Notes: generated by a model not told the origin, from the sequence alone. DNA of 64,000 nt from Hyphomicrobiales bacterium (GCA_021775525.1 JAJFHQ010000024.1:1-64000); one strand, 5' to 3'. Shown: positions 7,348 through 18,194, counted from the first letter of the stretch. Numbers and translations: made by a program.

Positions 7348-10300
7348 ATGACTGACGCCGGAAAATGGCATTTCTGGATCGACCGTGGCGGTACGTTTAC
7401 CGACGTGGTGGCGCGTGCGCCCTCTGGCGAAATCAGCGCATCGAAGCTGCTTTCGGAAAACCCTGAAAGCTACGACGATGCAGCCCTGCACGGCATTCGG
7501 GATTTTCTTGAGATCTCTTCAAATGATCCGATTCCCCCAGACAGGATCGCTTCCGTCAAGATGGGCACCACTGTGGCAACCAATGCGTTACTTGAGCGTG
7601 AGGGGGAGCGGGCGCTGCTTCTCACCACTCAAGGCTTCCGTGATGCACTGAAGATAGGGTACCAGGCCCGGCCGGATATTTTCGCCCGCCATATCGTAAA
7701 GCCGGAGATGCTGTACGATACTGTTGCGGAAATCCCTGAGCGTCTGCGCGCAGACGGCACGATTGAAACCCCTCTTGACGAAGAGGCGGCACGAAAGGCC
7801 CTGCAGTCGGCCTATGAGGACGGTATCCGCGCGGTCGCAATCGTCTTCATGCACGCTTACGCCTTTCCAGACCACGAGAAATGTGTGGCGCAGCTGGCCC
7901 GGGATGTGGGGTTTTCACAAGTTTCACCCAGCCATGAAGCCAGCCCGCTCATAAAATTTGTCGGACGTGGCGACACTGCCGTTGTTGATGCCTATCTCTC
8001 GCCCATCCTTCGGCGCTACGTGGACAAGGTTTCCAAGGAACTGCAATCCGCCGCCGCCGGCCCGAAACTCATGTTCATGGCAAGCTCCGGCGGGCTGACG
8101 TCAGCCAATTTGTTTCAAGGCAAGGATGCCATTCTGTCAGGCCCCGCAGGTGGGGTGGTCGGGGCAGTAGGGACAGCGAAAATTGCGGGTCTCAGCAAGA
8201 TCATTGGATTCGACATGGGCGGCACGTCCACGGATGTTTCCCACTTCGGTGGGGGCTATGAGCGTAGCTTCGAGACCGAAGTCGCCGGCGTGCGTATGCG
8301 CGCGCCGATGATGCGCATTCACACAGTTGCCGCGGGCGGAGGGTCGATCCTGCACTATGACGGCGCGCGTTTTCGGGTCGGACCAGACTCGGCCGGCGCC
8401 AATCCCGGACCGTGTTGTTACCGACGTGAAGGTCCCCTCACCGTCACCGACGCCAACGTGATGACAGGCAAACTGAACCCGGAATTTTTCCCGGCGATTT
8501 TCGGTCCCGGGCAAGATCAGCCGCTTGATGCCGATGCCGTCAGAGCCGCGTTTACCGACCTCTCCCGCGAGATTGGTGATGACCGCAGCCTTGAAATCGT
8601 GGCCGACGGGTTCCTGCGCATCGCCGTGGAAAACATGGCCAATGCCATCAAGAAGATATCCATTCAGCGCGGCTATGACGTGACTGAATATGCGCTTGTC
8701 TCCTTTGGCGGTGCGGGAGGGCAGCATGCCTGCATGATCGCCGACGTGCTGGGTATGAAAACCATCCATATGCACCCCCTGTCCGGCGTGCTCTCGGCCT
8801 ATGGAATGGGACTTGCCGACATCAGCGCCACACGCCAGCGTGCCATCGAGAAGCCGCTCGAGCCCGCCACGCTGGAAGATGTGACGAGAATTGCCGTCGA
8901 ACTCACATCGCAAAATTCTGCTGAACTCTCCGCTCAGGACGTCGTCGATGAGGACATGTCTACGCTGGTGCGCGTCCATACGCGGTATCAGGGAACCGAT
9001 ACTGCATTGCCTGTTGCGATCGGCGCCCTCAAGGATATGCGAACTGCCTTTGAAACCACGCACAAGCAGCGTTTCGGCTTCATCGACCCGGAACGCGCCA
9101 TCGTTATCGAGGCGATTGAAGTTGAGACCGGCGGCGGCGGGGCAGATGCTCAGGAACCTGCGCGTGCACTTTCCCAAACGCCTGCCCCTCGTCCTGCTTC
9201 CAACACGCGTTTCTTTTCGAACGGAGCCTGGCATGACGCAGATGTTTACCTGCGGCAACAGTTAGAGCCCGGCCACACGGTCTCCGGGCCTGCCCTCGTG
9301 ATCGAGGACAACCAGACTGTCGTCGTGGAGTCGGGATGGAGCGCCAAGGTAACAGTACATGCTCATCTGTTGCTCAACCGAACCACACCGCGCCCGAAAC
9401 AGGACGCGATCGGCACGCATGCTGACCCGGTTATGCTGGAGGTGTTCAACAACCTGTTCATGTCGATTGCCGAACAGATGGGTGTGGCGCTGCAGAACAC
9501 CGCCCATTCAGTCAATATCAAGGAGCGGCTCGATTTCTCCTGCGCACTGTTCGATGGTGAGGGGCAACTTATCGCCAACGCGCCACACATGCCGGTACAT
9601 CTGGGCTCCATGGACCGAAGCGTTGAAACCATCATTCGCGAGAATGAGGGGAAAATCCGCCCCGGCAACGTCTACATGCTCAACGCACCCTATAATGGCG
9701 GAACACATCTCCCCGACATCACCGTTGTCACGCCTGTGTTCGATGAGAGGGACGAGACAATACTGTTTTACGTGGCGAGCCGCGGTCATCATGCGGATGT
9801 TGGCGGCATCACACCGGGTTCCATGAGTCCCAATGCGAAAAATATCGAAGAAGAAGGCGTCTATATCGATAATTTCCTGCTGGTTGAAGCGGGACGGTTC
9901 CGGGAAGCAGAAACACGCGCTCTGCTGGAAGGCGCCAAATATCCCGCACGTAACCCTGGCAACAATATCGCGGATTTGAAGGCACAAGTGGCCGCCAACG
10001 AAAAAGGCGTAACTGAATTCCGGGGCATGATTGACCATTTCGGCCTTGAAACGGTGCAAGCCTATATGGGGCATGTTCAGGACAATGCGGAAGAGAGTGT
10101 GCGGCGCGTTATCGACGTGCTGAAGGACTCAAACTTCGAAGTGGAGATGGATCAAGGCACACATATCCGCGTTGCCATCCGGGTGAACAAAAAAGCGCGC
10201 ACGGCAATTGTCGATTTCACTGGCACCAGCCCTTGCCAGGACAATAATTTCAACGCGCCCGAGCCGGTCACCCGCGCCGCGGTGCTCTACGTGTTCCGCG

Positions 10301-10956
10301 TCATGGTGGATGACCGTATTCCGATGAATGCCGGATGCCTGAAGCCGATTGAAATTATACTACCTGAAAATTCCATGCTCTCGCCCACCTACCCAGCAGC
10401 CGTTGTGGCCGGAAATGTGGATACGAGCCAGGTGGTGACGAACTGCCTGTTTGCAGCTCTGGGTTCCCTGGGGTCCGCGCAAGGCACCATGAACAACCTC
10501 ACATTTGGCAATGATCGATACCAGTATTACGAGACAATATGCTCCGGCGCCCCCGCCGGTCCTGGCTTTGATGGGGTGGACGCGGTCCACACCCACATGA
10601 CCAATACGCGCCTGACCGACCCGGAAATACTGGAGCTACGCTACCCCGTATTGCTGGAAGATTTCCATATTCGAGAAGGTTCGGGCGGCAGAGGCAAATG
10701 GAGCGCCGGTGATGGCATATCCCGCACAATACGGTTTCTGGAACGTATGGACTGCGCGATCCTCTCTGGATTCCGCGAAGTCCGACCCTATGGCCTGGAA
10801 GACGGGGAGCCAGGTGAATGCGGCGCAAACGCGGTTCGCCGGGCCGATGGAACAATTGATCCTCTCCTGGGTTGCGATCACACGGTGCTGGAGCCGGGTG
10901 AAGCCATCATCATCAAGACCCCGACCGGCGGAGGGTTCGGCAAACCAAACAATTAG
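7348..10956 (+). CDS. 5-oxoprolinase (HyuA-HyuB fusion, ATP-dependent hydantoinase family)
   Basis: 1202 residues, the normal size for full-length 5-oxoprolinase, which uses ATP to open 5-oxo-L-proline to glutamate. Residues 1-680 are HyuA-like, with an ASKHA-type nucleotide site in [11 protein letters not shown] (6-16) and a second phosphate loop [10 protein letters not shown] (about 288-297). Residues 690-1200 are HyuB-like, starting [19 protein letters not shown], with the conserved [13 protein letters not shown] and [10 protein letters not shown]-type segments. Fusion of both subunits favours 5-oxoproline over N-methylhydantoin. The neighbours are unrelated, so it probably acts in salvage of spontaneously formed 5-oxoproline. 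Confidence 0.88.
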   Translation: MTDAGKWHFWIDRGGTFTDVVARAPSGEISASKLLSENPESYDDAALHGIRDFLEISSNDPIPPDRIASVKMGTTVATNALLEREGERALLLTTQGFRDALKIGYQARPDIFARHIVKPEMLYDTVAEIPERLRADGTIETPLDEEAARKALQSAYEDGIRAVAIVFMHAYAFPDHEKCVAQLARDVGFSQVSPSHEASPLIKFVGRGDTAVVDAYLSPILRRYVDKVSKELQSAAAGPKLMFMASSGGLTSANLFQGKDAILSGPAGGVVGAVGTAKIAGLSKIIGFDMGGTSTDVSHFGGGYERSFETEVAGVRMRAPMMRIHTVAAGGGSILHYDGARFRVGPDSAGANPGPCCYRREGPLTVTDANVMTGKLNPEFFPAIFGPGQDQPLDADAVRAAFTDLSREIGDDRSLEIVADGFLRIAVENMANAIKKISIQRGYDVTEYALVSFGGAGGQHACMIADVLGMKTIHMHPLSGVLSAYGMGLADISATRQRAIEKPLEPATLEDVTRIAVELTSQNSAELSAQDVVDEDMSTLVRVHTRYQGTDTALPVAIGALKDMRTAFETTHKQRFGFIDPERAIVIEAIEVETGGGGADAQEPARALSQTPAPRPASNTRFFSNGAWHDADVYLRQQLEPGHTVSGPALVIEDNQTVVVESGWSAKVTVHAHLLLNRTTPRPKQDAIGTHADPVMLEVFNNLFMSIAEQMGVALQNTAHSVNIKERLDFSCALFDGEGQLIANAPHMPVHLGSMDRSVETIIRENEGKIRPGNVYMLNAPYNGGTHLPDITVVTPVFDERDETILFYVASRGHHADVGGITPGSMSPNAKNIEEEGVYIDNFLLVEAGRFREAETRALLEGAKYPARNPGNNIADLKAQVAANEKGVTEFRGMIDHFGLETVQAYMGHVQDNAEESVRRVIDVLKDSNFEVEMDQGTHIRVAIRVNKKARTAIVDFTGTSPCQDNNFNAPEPVTRAAVLYVFRVMVDDRIPMNAGCLKPIEIILPENSMLSPTYPAAVVAGNVDTSQVVTNCLFAALGSLGSAQGTMNNLTFGNDRYQYYETICSGAPAGPGFDGVDAVHTHMTNTRLTDPEILELRYPVLLEDFHIREGSGGRGKWSAGDGISRTIRFLERMDCAILSGFREVRPYGLEDGEPGECGANAVRRADGTIDPLLGCDHTVLEPGEAIIIKTPTGGGFGKPNN

Positions 10957-10987
10957 GGCGCGGGTTTAAACCCCCACGCCCTTTGTT
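10956..10987 (+). terminator. Probable intrinsic terminator after 5-oxoprolinase
   Basis: Beginning in the stop codon, GGGCG (10956-10960) pairs with CGCCC (10977-10981), with an inner GGG/CCC around TTTAAA, followed by TTTGTTT. The stem is imperfect but well placed. Confidence 0.5.
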
Positions 10988-11013
10988 TCGGCAAGGATAT
11001 GTTCATTATACCT

Positions 11014-11412
11014 TCAGCCCGTCTGAGGAACCGTTCCGGCAGCATCATCGTGCTTACCTGCGTTGTCGGTACGCTCGGACATGAACTGATCGAACTCAGA
11101 CTTGTCTCTTGCCGCGCGAAGACGATCAAGAAAAGTATGAAACTCCTGCGCTTCGTCCTCCAGCCGTTTGAGTGTCTCCTCACGATAATCGTCGAAGGCA
11201 GTGTTGCCCGTGGAGTGAAAAGCCGTGCGGGCACGGTTCCATTTTTTCTCAGCCCTATTCTTCCAATTGCTTGATCTGCATCCCATGCGTCCACTCCATA
11301 TCAGATATGCCAAGACGCCCAGTCCGATGGGCCAAAAAACGATGAAACTCACCACCATCAAGGTGATCCAGGCAGGTTTGCCATAGTCGTCCAGTGTTTG
11401 AACAAACTCCAT
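11014..11412 (-). CDS. DUF2852 membrane-associated protein
   Basis: 132 residues. Residues 13-40 form one transmembrane helix (AWITLMVVSFIVFWPIGLGV) followed by LAYLIWSGRMG. After a basic NWKNRAEKKWN segment, a long charged helix EETLKRLEDEAQEFHTFLDR carries the DUF2852 signature. The family is largely alphaproteobacterial and of unknown function. The C-terminus is polar and disordered. It stands alone between the 5-oxoprolinase terminator and a TetR gene. Confidence 0.85.
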   Translation of the reverse strand: MEFVQTLDDYGKPAWITLMVVSFIVFWPIGLGVLAYLIWSGRMGCRSSNWKNRAEKKWNRARTAFHSTGNTAFDDYREETLKRLEDEAQEFHTFLDRLRAARDKSEFDQFMSERTDNAGKHDDAAGTVPQTG

Positions 11413-11544
11413 TTATGACCTCGTCTTGTTAATGTAATTAACATTAACATAAATAGCATCAGATATGGCGTTTTCAAGACCCTAAGCCAAAAAAGGCACC
11501 GGATGCGGCCAAATGGCTCAGATGACCAGACAGCAAGACTATTG

Positions 11545-12195
11545 CTATTGGTCGGCTGGAATAACACCGAGCCCTTTCAGGTAAAGCAGGATACCGGTCT
11601 CCAGTATTTCCTCATTCGACAAGGGCGCTTTTCCGCATCCGGGCTTACCTTTGGAGAACAGTGTGGCGACGCCGTGACTCATCGACCAAATATGTAAGCT
11701 CATCAGATCTCCTGGCGGACGGGTAGCTGATTTCGGGGCCGTTTCGATGACCATTTGGCTGGCGCTTCTCAGCGCGGCAAAAGCGCGGTCCGCAGCCACC
11801 TTCAATTCAGGGGAATCCTCAACGGATAACCCAGCCTCGAACATCGCGGAATAGCTTGCCGGCTCGGCTCCCGCAAACGTGAGATATGCGCGACCAACAT
11901 TGGTGAATGCCTTGATTGGAGATGGCCGGCCGCCATCCCACGCCATCTCAAGCTGGCTAGCGAAATGCTCGAACCCCGTTCTTGCAACCTCCGTAAGAAG
12001 TGCCTCGCGATCGCGAAAATGGCGATAGGGGGCAGCCGCACTCACACCAGCAAGACGCGCGGCTTCAGTCAGGGAGAAGCCTTCGGGTCCGCGTTGCTCA
12101 ATGAGTTGACGTGCAGCCTCAACAAGTACCTCTTTGAGGTTGCCATGATGATAGCCGCGGCGGCGGCGCCAATTGTGCGGTTTGGAATCCTTCAT
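11545..12195 (-). CDS. TetR/AcrR-family regulator with WHG-type ligand domain
   Basis: 216 residues from the ATG at 12195; an in-frame ATG at 12282 would add 29 non-family residues. The HTH is at residues 20-65 (LIEQRGPEGFSLTEAARLAG, then AAPYRHFRDREALL). The C-terminal half has the WHG-like pattern (AYLTFAGAEPASYSAMFEAG, then HIWSMSHGVATLF), typical of TetR proteins paired with small-molecule-modifying enzymes. It is divergent from a SAM methyltransferase 300 bp away, its likely target. Confidence 0.88.
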   Translation of the reverse strand: MKDSKPHNWRRRRGYHHGNLKEVLVEAARQLIEQRGPEGFSLTEAARLAGVSAAAPYRHFRDREALLTEVARTGFEHFASQLEMAWDGGRPSPIKAFTNVGRAYLTFAGAEPASYSAMFEAGLSVEDSPELKVAADRAFAALRSASQMVIETAPKSATRPPGDLMSLHIWSMSHGVATLFSKGKPGCGKAPLSNEEILETGILLYLKGLGVIPADQ

Positions 12196-12291
12196 GTTAA
12201 CAGTTCTTACTTCATACAGATCAACTCCGCCATGCTCTGCTTCCCGGACACACGAAAAGCGCAACTGCTCCCGTAGAGCCAAAACCTGTTC

Positions 12292-12312
12292 GGTAAAATC
12301 AAGTGGTAAAAT
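12292..12312. promoter_or_regulatory. Direct repeat, candidate TetR site
   Basis: GGTAAAAT occurs twice, at 12292-12299 and 12305-12312 (13-bp spacing), within the 300-bp TetR/methyltransferase intergenic region. The second copy runs into a near-palindrome (GTAAAATTTTAAC). Apart from this and the two gene leaders I see nothing else in 12196-12495. Confidence 0.3.
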
Positions 12313-12495
12313 TTTAACTGTTCCGCGATGCGAGACTGGCCCCTGCTTCAGCTGTTACAGCCCTGAAACATTATTTTTTGACGGGCATGGAGTTCGCAAC
12401 TTGCAGTGCACGAACCATCTCCCACATGCCATGCAACATTCAAGGGAAGACGCATTGCCACTCTTCATCTCAAGGCTTTGCGCATGGAGCACATC

Positions 12496-13368
12496 ATGAG
12501 CATGGCAGAAGCTGAGAATGAAAATACAGAATTTGTGGATTTCTGGAACGAAATCCTGGTACCGAAATTCACCAAATACCGTTACATCCTCGTTGGCGGC
12601 CTCACCCACCACAGCGAGAAGATATTCCCCACGCTCGACGTCAAGGAAGGCGACAAGGTTGTCGATGTCGGCTGCGGGTTTGGCGATACGGCCATTGCGT
12701 TTGGAAAAATCGTCGGAGATACAGGGTCGGTACAAGCCATAGATTGCTGCGACGCGTTTCTGGGATATGGACGCAAAGACGCCCAAGCAGAAGGCGTGGA
12801 GAACGTCACTTTCACCGAAGCTGACGTTCAGAGCTATCCGTTCAAACCTGAGCATGATTTCTGTTTTTCGCGCTTCGGTACCCAGTTTTTCGAAAACCCT
12901 GTTGCCGGTCTGCGTGCCATGCGCTCGTCGCTGAAACCCGGCGGCATCATGACAATGATCGTGTGGCGCAGCATTGACGACAATCCATGGCTCGGCATGC
13001 CGAAAGACGTGGTGATGAATATCCTGCCTCCCCCCGGCGAAGATGGCCGGACCTGCGGCCCCGGCCCATTTTCCATGGCCAACCAGGAAATGGTCACCCA
13101 GCAACTCGAGATTGCCGGTTACACCGACATCAAATTCGAGCGCGTGGATGCACCGCTTATGGTCGGCAACACCTTGGAAGATGCGGTGAATTTCCAGATT
13201 GCACTGGGACCCGCCGGCGAAGTGTACCGGGAGGCCGGCGACTTGGCACTGGAGAAGCATGACGAGATCGAAGCGGCCCTCAAGGCTGAGCTCAAGAAGC
13301 ATGAGACGCCCGATGGTGTCTATCTAGACTCAAGCTCCTGGGTCATCAGCGCCCGTAATCCGGGCTAG
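12496..13368 (+). CDS. Class I SAM-dependent methyltransferase
   Basis: 290 residues from the ATG at 12496, preceded by GGAG at 6-7 nt. Motif I is VVDVGCGFGDTAIAFG (about residues 55-70), followed by an acidic motif II (AIDCCDAFLG) and motif IV around EHDFCFSRFGTQFF. The post-motif region LKPGGIMTMIVWR is that of ubiE/coq5-like small-molecule methyltransferases. The substrate is unknown. The 120-residue C-terminal extension after WR may form the substrate lid. Divergent from the TetR regulator. Converges on nothing; MlrC follows on the same strand after about 100 bp. Confidence 0.82.
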   Translation: MSMAEAENENTEFVDFWNEILVPKFTKYRYILVGGLTHHSEKIFPTLDVKEGDKVVDVGCGFGDTAIAFGKIVGDTGSVQAIDCCDAFLGYGRKDAQAEGVENVTFTEADVQSYPFKPEHDFCFSRFGTQFFENPVAGLRAMRSSLKPGGIMTMIVWRSIDDNPWLGMPKDVVMNILPPPGEDGRTCGPGPFSMANQEMVTQQLEIAGYTDIKFERVDAPLMVGNTLEDAVNFQIALGPAGEVYREAGDLALEKHDEIEAALKAELKKHETPDGVYLDSSSWVISARNPG

Positions 13369-13472
13369 CGGGTGAGTACATCACCCCCTCTTAATCTCCA
13401 CACTGCGCCTTTTGGGTATATGATGATGTGACGCCCGGCGAACGGGGTGTGACGGATCATAGGGGCTTTTGG

Positions 13473-14996
13473 ATGAACCGACCACGCGTCGCGATCATTG
13501 GTGTTATTCTGGAGAGCAACAGGCAATCCGTGCCTGCGGGCAAAGATGACTTTCGTAGCCTTTACTGGCTTGAAGGACAGGAGATCATCGACCAGGCAAG
13601 GACCGGCAAGACAGCCATGGCGACGGAAGCATGCGCCTTCGTCAAGACCATGGATGCGACGGGTCCATGGGAGCCAGTGCCCATCCTCCTCGCCGGCTGC
13701 CACCCCGCGGGGCCGATAGAAGGAAGTCTGATCGATCTTTTCATTGACCGCATCACTTCAGGCTTGCGTGATGCCGGAAAAATTGATGCCGTCTATGTGG
13801 CAAACCACGGTGGCATGACTGCCACAGACCGGGAAGATCCCGATGGCGAAATTATTGCTGGTGCGAGATTGGTGGTCGGCACGGGCAAACCCATTGTTGT
13901 CACACTCGACCTTCATGCAAATATTTCAGAACTCATGGTGGACGCGTCCGATCTCATAGTCGGCTATCGTACCAATCCTCATGTAGACATGATTGAACGC
14001 GGTGAAGAGGCGGCGCTGGCTTTGCGCATGATGTTGGCCGGAACCTGGCAACCCAAATCTGCATTCATACGCCTGCCCCTAGCCCCTGCCTCGGTATCTC
14101 TACTGACTGAATCGGGGCCCTACTCAGAGCTGATCGACTATGGCCAGCGCCGCCAGGCAGAACATGCGGGCGGCATCGTCAACGTTTCGATCTTTGGCGG
14201 TTTCGTTTTCTCCGATACATCGAAGAACGGACTTGCCATTGTCGTCACGGCCCGCAGTGAAACCGCACTGGCCGAGACGCTCGCGGAAGAAATCGCGGTG
14301 AAAGCCTGGGCCATGCGTGCGCGGTTCAAGAAGGATCTGACATCGGTTTCAGAAGCCGTCAGCTTGGCTCTCGAAACTGACAGGATCCCGGTCATTTTCT
14401 CTGATTCCGGTGACAATCCCGGTGGGGGTGGCACGGGCCGTACAACTGAACTTTTAACAGCGCTGGTAGCGGCAAAGGCAGAAAATGTCCTTATCGGCTG
14501 TTTTTTTGATCCCCCCCTGGCAGAGTGTGCTCATGAGACCGGGCTTGGGAGCCGGTTTCGAGCTGAATTCAACTCTCATCCTGGCGTCAGTTGCGACAAA
14601 CCCTTCGAGGCGGATGCCATCGTTACCGGTTTGCGAGAAGGTGACATCACGGGACGACTTGGTCTTTATGCCGGCCTGAATTTGCATCTTGGGAAATGCG
14701 CCGCTCTGCAGATCGGTGGCGTTACCGCCATCGTGATTTCCAACCGGTATCAAACGGCCGACCCGATACTCTTCGAGATGTTCGACATAGACATCGGCAA
14801 AGCGCACACGGTTGCTGTAAAGTCTCGAGGTCATTTCCGTGCCGGATTCAGACCCTGGTTCGAACCCGGACAAGTCCTTGAGATCGATACTGAGGGACTA
14901 ACATCGCCAGTGCTTGAGCGGATTCAATGGCATGGCCTCCCACGGCCCGTATACCCCCTCGATGAAGAGACTGTCTGGGAACGTCCCGGAGCCTGA
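13473..14996 (+). CDS. M81-family metallopeptidase (MlrC-like)
   Basis: 507 residues from the ATG at 13473 (AGGGGC 8 nt upstream); an earlier in-frame GTG (13428) is less likely. Family motifs for the zinc site are YVANHGGMTATDREDPDG, VVTLDLHANISELM and GYRTNPHVDMIERG. A C-terminal MlrC_C domain contains SDSGDNPGGGGTGRTTELL. The founding member degrades linear microcystin, but M81 proteins are common in heterotrophs without microcystin exposure and mostly act on unknown peptides or amidated compounds. No transporter lies next to it. Confidence 0.85.
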   Translation: MNRPRVAIIGVILESNRQSVPAGKDDFRSLYWLEGQEIIDQARTGKTAMATEACAFVKTMDATGPWEPVPILLAGCHPAGPIEGSLIDLFIDRITSGLRDAGKIDAVYVANHGGMTATDREDPDGEIIAGARLVVGTGKPIVVTLDLHANISELMVDASDLIVGYRTNPHVDMIERGEEAALALRMMLAGTWQPKSAFIRLPLAPASVSLLTESGPYSELIDYGQRRQAEHAGGIVNVSIFGGFVFSDTSKNGLAIVVTARSETALAETLAEEIAVKAWAMRARFKKDLTSVSEAVSLALETDRIPVIFSDSGDNPGGGGTGRTTELLTALVAAKAENVLIGCFFDPPLAECAHETGLGSRFRAEFNSHPGVSCDKPFEADAIVTGLREGDITGRLGLYAGLNLHLGKCAALQIGGVTAIVISNRYQTADPILFEMFDIDIGKAHTVAVKSRGHFRAGFRPWFEPGQVLEIDTEGLTSPVLERIQWHGLPRPVYPLDEETVWERPGA

Positions 14997-15007
14997 TCTC
15001 ACTTACT

Positions 15008-15047
15008 GGTCAGGCTCAAACCAGTCATAAAATCAAGAGCCCTGACC
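15008..15047. terminator. Hairpin between convergent genes
   Basis: GGTCAGGCTC (15008-15017) pairs with GAGCCCTGACC (15037-15047) with a one-base bulge and a 19-nt loop. It sits exactly between the MlrC and DUF1194 stop codons, so it may end transcription from both sides. The T-runs are poor. Confidence 0.4.
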
Positions 15048-15875
15048 TTAATCCTGGTACCCCAACCACTCATTCCAGAGTTTCTCGCCGATCTGGCAGT
15101 CAATGCGTGGCGGTGCGTTCCAGGGCCGGGGCGCCTGTGCGTGAAATACTCTCGGCGGTGCACCTGAAATCTCCCGGATCAGTTTGCGGCGAATAGCACT
15201 TGCGAAATTCTTCTCGTCCTGGACCTGAACTATGAAGGCCCCGGGGCCGCCAATGACGCAATCCTCGTAATAGACATCGAGATTTTTCAGATCGAAAAAC
15301 CCCGGCGCCTGCCCCGCTCGCAGCATCACCGGCAGTCCGTTGATGGTGATGCCCTTCTCCACGACTGCATCGCGCGCAGCGGTGACAATGACGCCCTGGT
15401 TGTTCGGCCCGTCTCCGGAAATATCGATCACCTGGCGGGTTCCTTCAAATCCATTTTTCTCAAAAAGCGTTGCTGAAAACAGTGCGGCGGTTGAGATAGA
15501 CGTGAGAGGCAAGGCCGTCAGTCTCCTTTGCCCGAGCAAGTCGGCAAATTTCCGCGCGGACGCTTCCCCATCGATCAGTGCCCATGGAACCTTTATGTTT
15601 TGGAACTCAACTCCGCCCCATTCGACGAAGATCACCGCAATCCTCTTACGGGGTCCGGTTGCAATGGCGCGCAGCACCTGGGGGTCGCGAAAGGCCGCCA
15701 CGTAACCCTGCAACTGCATTTTCTGCTCATAGCTGTCCATGGAGAGTGACACGTCGACCGCCAGGACAAGCTCCACATCGACTTTCAGATCCGCTGATAC
15801 AGCTGGCTGTTGCCAGCACACCAATGCGAATAAAAACAGCAGGGCCTGTGTCAAGGATGGGCGGATCATACTCAC
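15048..15875 (-). CDS. DUF1194 secreted von Willebrand A-like protein
   Basis: 275 residues. Residues 1-28 form a Sec signal peptide ending AVSADL. The vWA-like fold follows, with an intact MIDAS DVSLSMD at about 40-46, a later ISGDGPNNQG metal-site loop, and the DUF1194 C-terminal region VYYEDCVIGGPGAFIVQV. Found mainly in alphaproteobacteria and presumed periplasmic, with an unknown adhesion or scaffolding role. The late cysteines (EDC and RIDCQ) may pair. Divergent from the FAH operon. Confidence 0.85.
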   Translation of the reverse strand: MSMIRPSLTQALLFLFALVCWQQPAVSADLKVDVELVLAVDVSLSMDSYEQKMQLQGYVAAFRDPQVLRAIATGPRKRIAVIFVEWGGVEFQNIKVPWALIDGEASARKFADLLGQRRLTALPLTSISTAALFSATLFEKNGFEGTRQVIDISGDGPNNQGVIVTAARDAVVEKGITINGLPVMLRAGQAPGFFDLKNLDVYYEDCVIGGPGAFIVQVQDEKNFASAIRRKLIREISGAPPRVFHAQAPRPWNAPPRIDCQIGEKLWNEWLGYQD

Positions 15876-16040
15876 AAGCCTAGTCCAGAGCGCTAAGCAG
15901 CGAAATTGAATTGTGGCACTTCACGAAATTCTCATAACCAAAAATTCACGCACAATTGCTTCAGGGTATTGACCCGGCGGGTTGTGCACAGCACCCTTGC
16001 CCACGGGGCATAGTGACTTGGCACAGAAAGGAAAAATGCG

Positions 16041-17087
16041 GTGAAACTTGCCACGGTCATCGGACCCGATGGTCTGCCGCAGATCGGTGCGCTGATCAAC
16101 GAGGACAAGGCCATCGCCCTGCTGCAAGCAGGGCTCGTGGCCCTTGAGGGTGCGCCCAGCCCGAACTTCACCAGCATGCTTGCATTCCTGCAGGACGGGG
16201 CGGAAGCACAGTACAAGGCCTATGTGGTTCAGGATTTCGTGGCGAGTCAACAAGCCCAAGGCACTGTCATGCCTGTGACCGGCACGACTTTTCTAAGCCC
16301 TGTACCGATTCCTGAATCCATTCGCGATGCCATGGCATTCGAGCAACATATCATTAATTCCATTCGCACCGTCGGCCTCGGTCGGTTTGCGATACTCGAT
16401 GAAACACTTGAGAAGTGGTTCGGTCGCCGGCGCACCCTCGCCTACCGGCTCAACAAGGCATGGTACCAACGTCCGGTCTATTACAAGAGCAACCGCTTCA
16501 GTGTGGTCGGTCACGGCGCAGTGGTACGCATGCCCAGCTATACGTCGCAGTTTGATTACGAACTGGAATGGGGTGTTATTATCGGCAAGGGCGGCCGCGA
16601 CATTCCGCTGGCCACGGCGCGTGACCATATTGCCGGCTACACTATCTTTAATGATTTCACTGCCCGCGAGATCCAGATGAAAGAAATGAAAGCACGGCTT
16701 GGCCCCGCCAAGGGCAAGGATTTTGATACCGGCAACGCCATCGGGCCGTGGCTGGTCACATCCGATGACCTCCCCGATCCTTACAACCTGACCATGACAG
16801 CGCGGGTCAATGGCGAGGAATGGTCGCGTGGCACCACCAGCGACATGTATTGGACATTTGAGAAGATCATCTCCTACATTTCCCAGTCAGAGACCCTATA
16901 TCCAGGAGAGTTCATCGGTTCGGGCACCTGTTCGGGACGCCTTGGAAAAGGATCGGGCCTGGAGTTGGGCCGCACGCTCAAGGTCGGTGATGTCGTTGAA
17001 CTCGAAGTTGAAAATATAGGTGTTTTACGAAACCGCATCGCGCCCGCGGCCAAGGGATCTTCTCGCAAAGGTTCCAGTAAACGGTGA
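16041..17087 (+). CDS. Fumarylacetoacetate hydrolase-family protein
   Basis: 348 residues from a GTG at 16041 with AAAGGA upstream; the nearby ATG at 16036 meets a stop at once. An N-terminal 90-residue lead is followed by the FAH core: DAMAFEQHI, YYKSNRFSVVGHG, then FDYELEWGVIIGKGGRD with metal-binding Glu residues, GYTIFNDFTAREIQMKEM, and GKDFDTGNAIGPWLVTSDDL. The family cleaves C-C bonds or hydrates/decarboxylates beta-keto or enol acids with Mg2+ or Mn2+. First gene of a tight three-gene operon with an MBL hydrolase (3-bp gap) and an HpaI-type aldolase. Confidence 0.88.
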   Translation: MKLATVIGPDGLPQIGALINEDKAIALLQAGLVALEGAPSPNFTSMLAFLQDGAEAQYKAYVVQDFVASQQAQGTVMPVTGTTFLSPVPIPESIRDAMAFEQHIINSIRTVGLGRFAILDETLEKWFGRRRTLAYRLNKAWYQRPVYYKSNRFSVVGHGAVVRMPSYTSQFDYELEWGVIIGKGGRDIPLATARDHIAGYTIFNDFTAREIQMKEMKARLGPAKGKDFDTGNAIGPWLVTSDDLPDPYNLTMTARVNGEEWSRGTTSDMYWTFEKIISYISQSETLYPGEFIGSGTCSGRLGKGSGLELGRTLKVGDVVELEVENIGVLRNRIAPAAKGSSRKGSSKR

Positions 17088-17090
17088 AGA

Positions 17091-18194
17091 ATGACAGCTT
17101 CAAAACCAAAATGCATTGCCCCCACGGGTGCCAAACGCACGCGCTATCGTGAGGACCCGGCTTATGCGGAAGGGCTGTGGGATCTTGGCAAGGGGCTCTA
17201 TGCCTGGATGGTGCCGAATGGTTCCTGGGGAGAATCCAATTCCGGCCTCGTGATGGGCGACAAGCAATCTCTGCTTATCGATACCCTGTGGGATATCCAG
17301 CACACCCAAACCATGCTCGATGCCATGGAGCCGTTGATGCGCGAGGCCCCCCTGCACACGCTGGTGAACACCCACGCCGACGGTGACCATTTCTGGGGTA
17401 ACCAACTGATCGGTACACATGTGGAAACCCTCACCTCAGCTGCCGCCCGCGCGGAGATGGATTTGCATAAACCCGGATCCATGCTGGCATTTGCGACCCT
17501 GGGCAAGACACTGAAGCAGATACCGTTTGGACCGGCCAGACGCGTCGGACACTGGTTTGACGCCATGTGCATGCCCTACAGTTTTGAGGACGTCGCCCAC
17601 ACACCCGCCAAAGGGACATTCTCCGGCACTATCTGGCGTGAAGTTGGCGGGAGGAGATTTCAGCTCATAGAAGTCGGCCCGGCCCACACAACCGGTGATC
17701 TGATGGTCTATGTGCCTGATGCCAAAACGCTGTTTGCGGGTGATATCCTGTTTATCGGCTCAACACCTGTTATGTGGGCCGGACCGGTGGAAAACTGGCT
17801 CAAGGCACTTGACCTCATACTCGAGCTGGATGTTGACACCATAGTTCCGGGCCACGGTCCCATCACCGGCAAGGATGGTGTGCTCGCGGTCAAGACCTAC
17901 TGGGAATATGTGCGCGGCGCGGCACATGCCTGTTTTGAGAAAAAGCTGTCATCGAAAGCTGCCGCCTACCATATCACCACCAGTGACGAGTTCAGCACCA
18001 TGCCATTTTCAAGATGGGACTCGCCTGAACGCATGATGACCAATGTCCATTTGCTCTACCGGCAGTTTCGCGGCAAATCGGGGCACATGTCCGTACCGGC
18101 CAAAGTTAATTTGATGCGTAAACAGGCGCTTTTGGCGTACACCCTTCCCCATGCACGCCCGGCAATGATGCGCAGGGGCGATGCTACCCTATAA
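17091..18194 (+). CDS. MBL-fold metallo-hydrolase
   Basis: 367 residues. The zinc motif is THADGDHFWGN (about residues 95-105), with a later His in EVGPAHTTGDLMVYVPD and the Asp ligand in LFAGDILFIGSTP, then PGHGPITGKDG. It is a SoxH/quinoprotein-relay-like or lactonase-like MBL protein. In the operon it lies between an FAH-family enzyme and an HpaI-type aldolase, so hydrolysis of a lactone or ester intermediate that feeds them is plausible (inference). The last 110 residues are helical and may form a lid. Confidence 0.85.
   Translation: MTASKPKCIAPTGAKRTRYREDPAYAEGLWDLGKGLYAWMVPNGSWGESNSGLVMGDKQSLLIDTLWDIQHTQTMLDAMEPLMREAPLHTLVNTHADGDHFWGNQLIGTHVETLTSAAARAEMDLHKPGSMLAFATLGKTLKQIPFGPARRVGHWFDAMCMPYSFEDVAHTPAKGTFSGTIWREVGGRRFQLIEVGPAHTTGDLMVYVPDAKTLFAGDILFIGSTPVMWAGPVENWLKALDLILELDVDTIVPGHGPITGKDGVLAVKTYWEYVRGAAHACFEKKLSSKAAAYHITTSDEFSTMPFSRWDSPERMMTNVHLLYRQFRGKSGHMSVPAKVNLMRKQALLAYTLPHARPAMMRRGDATL

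Noticed and set aside
8137-9258. A 373-codon minus-strand reading frame within 5-oxoprolinase
   Set aside because: It is entirely antisense to a strongly motif-supported enzyme and shows no family pattern.
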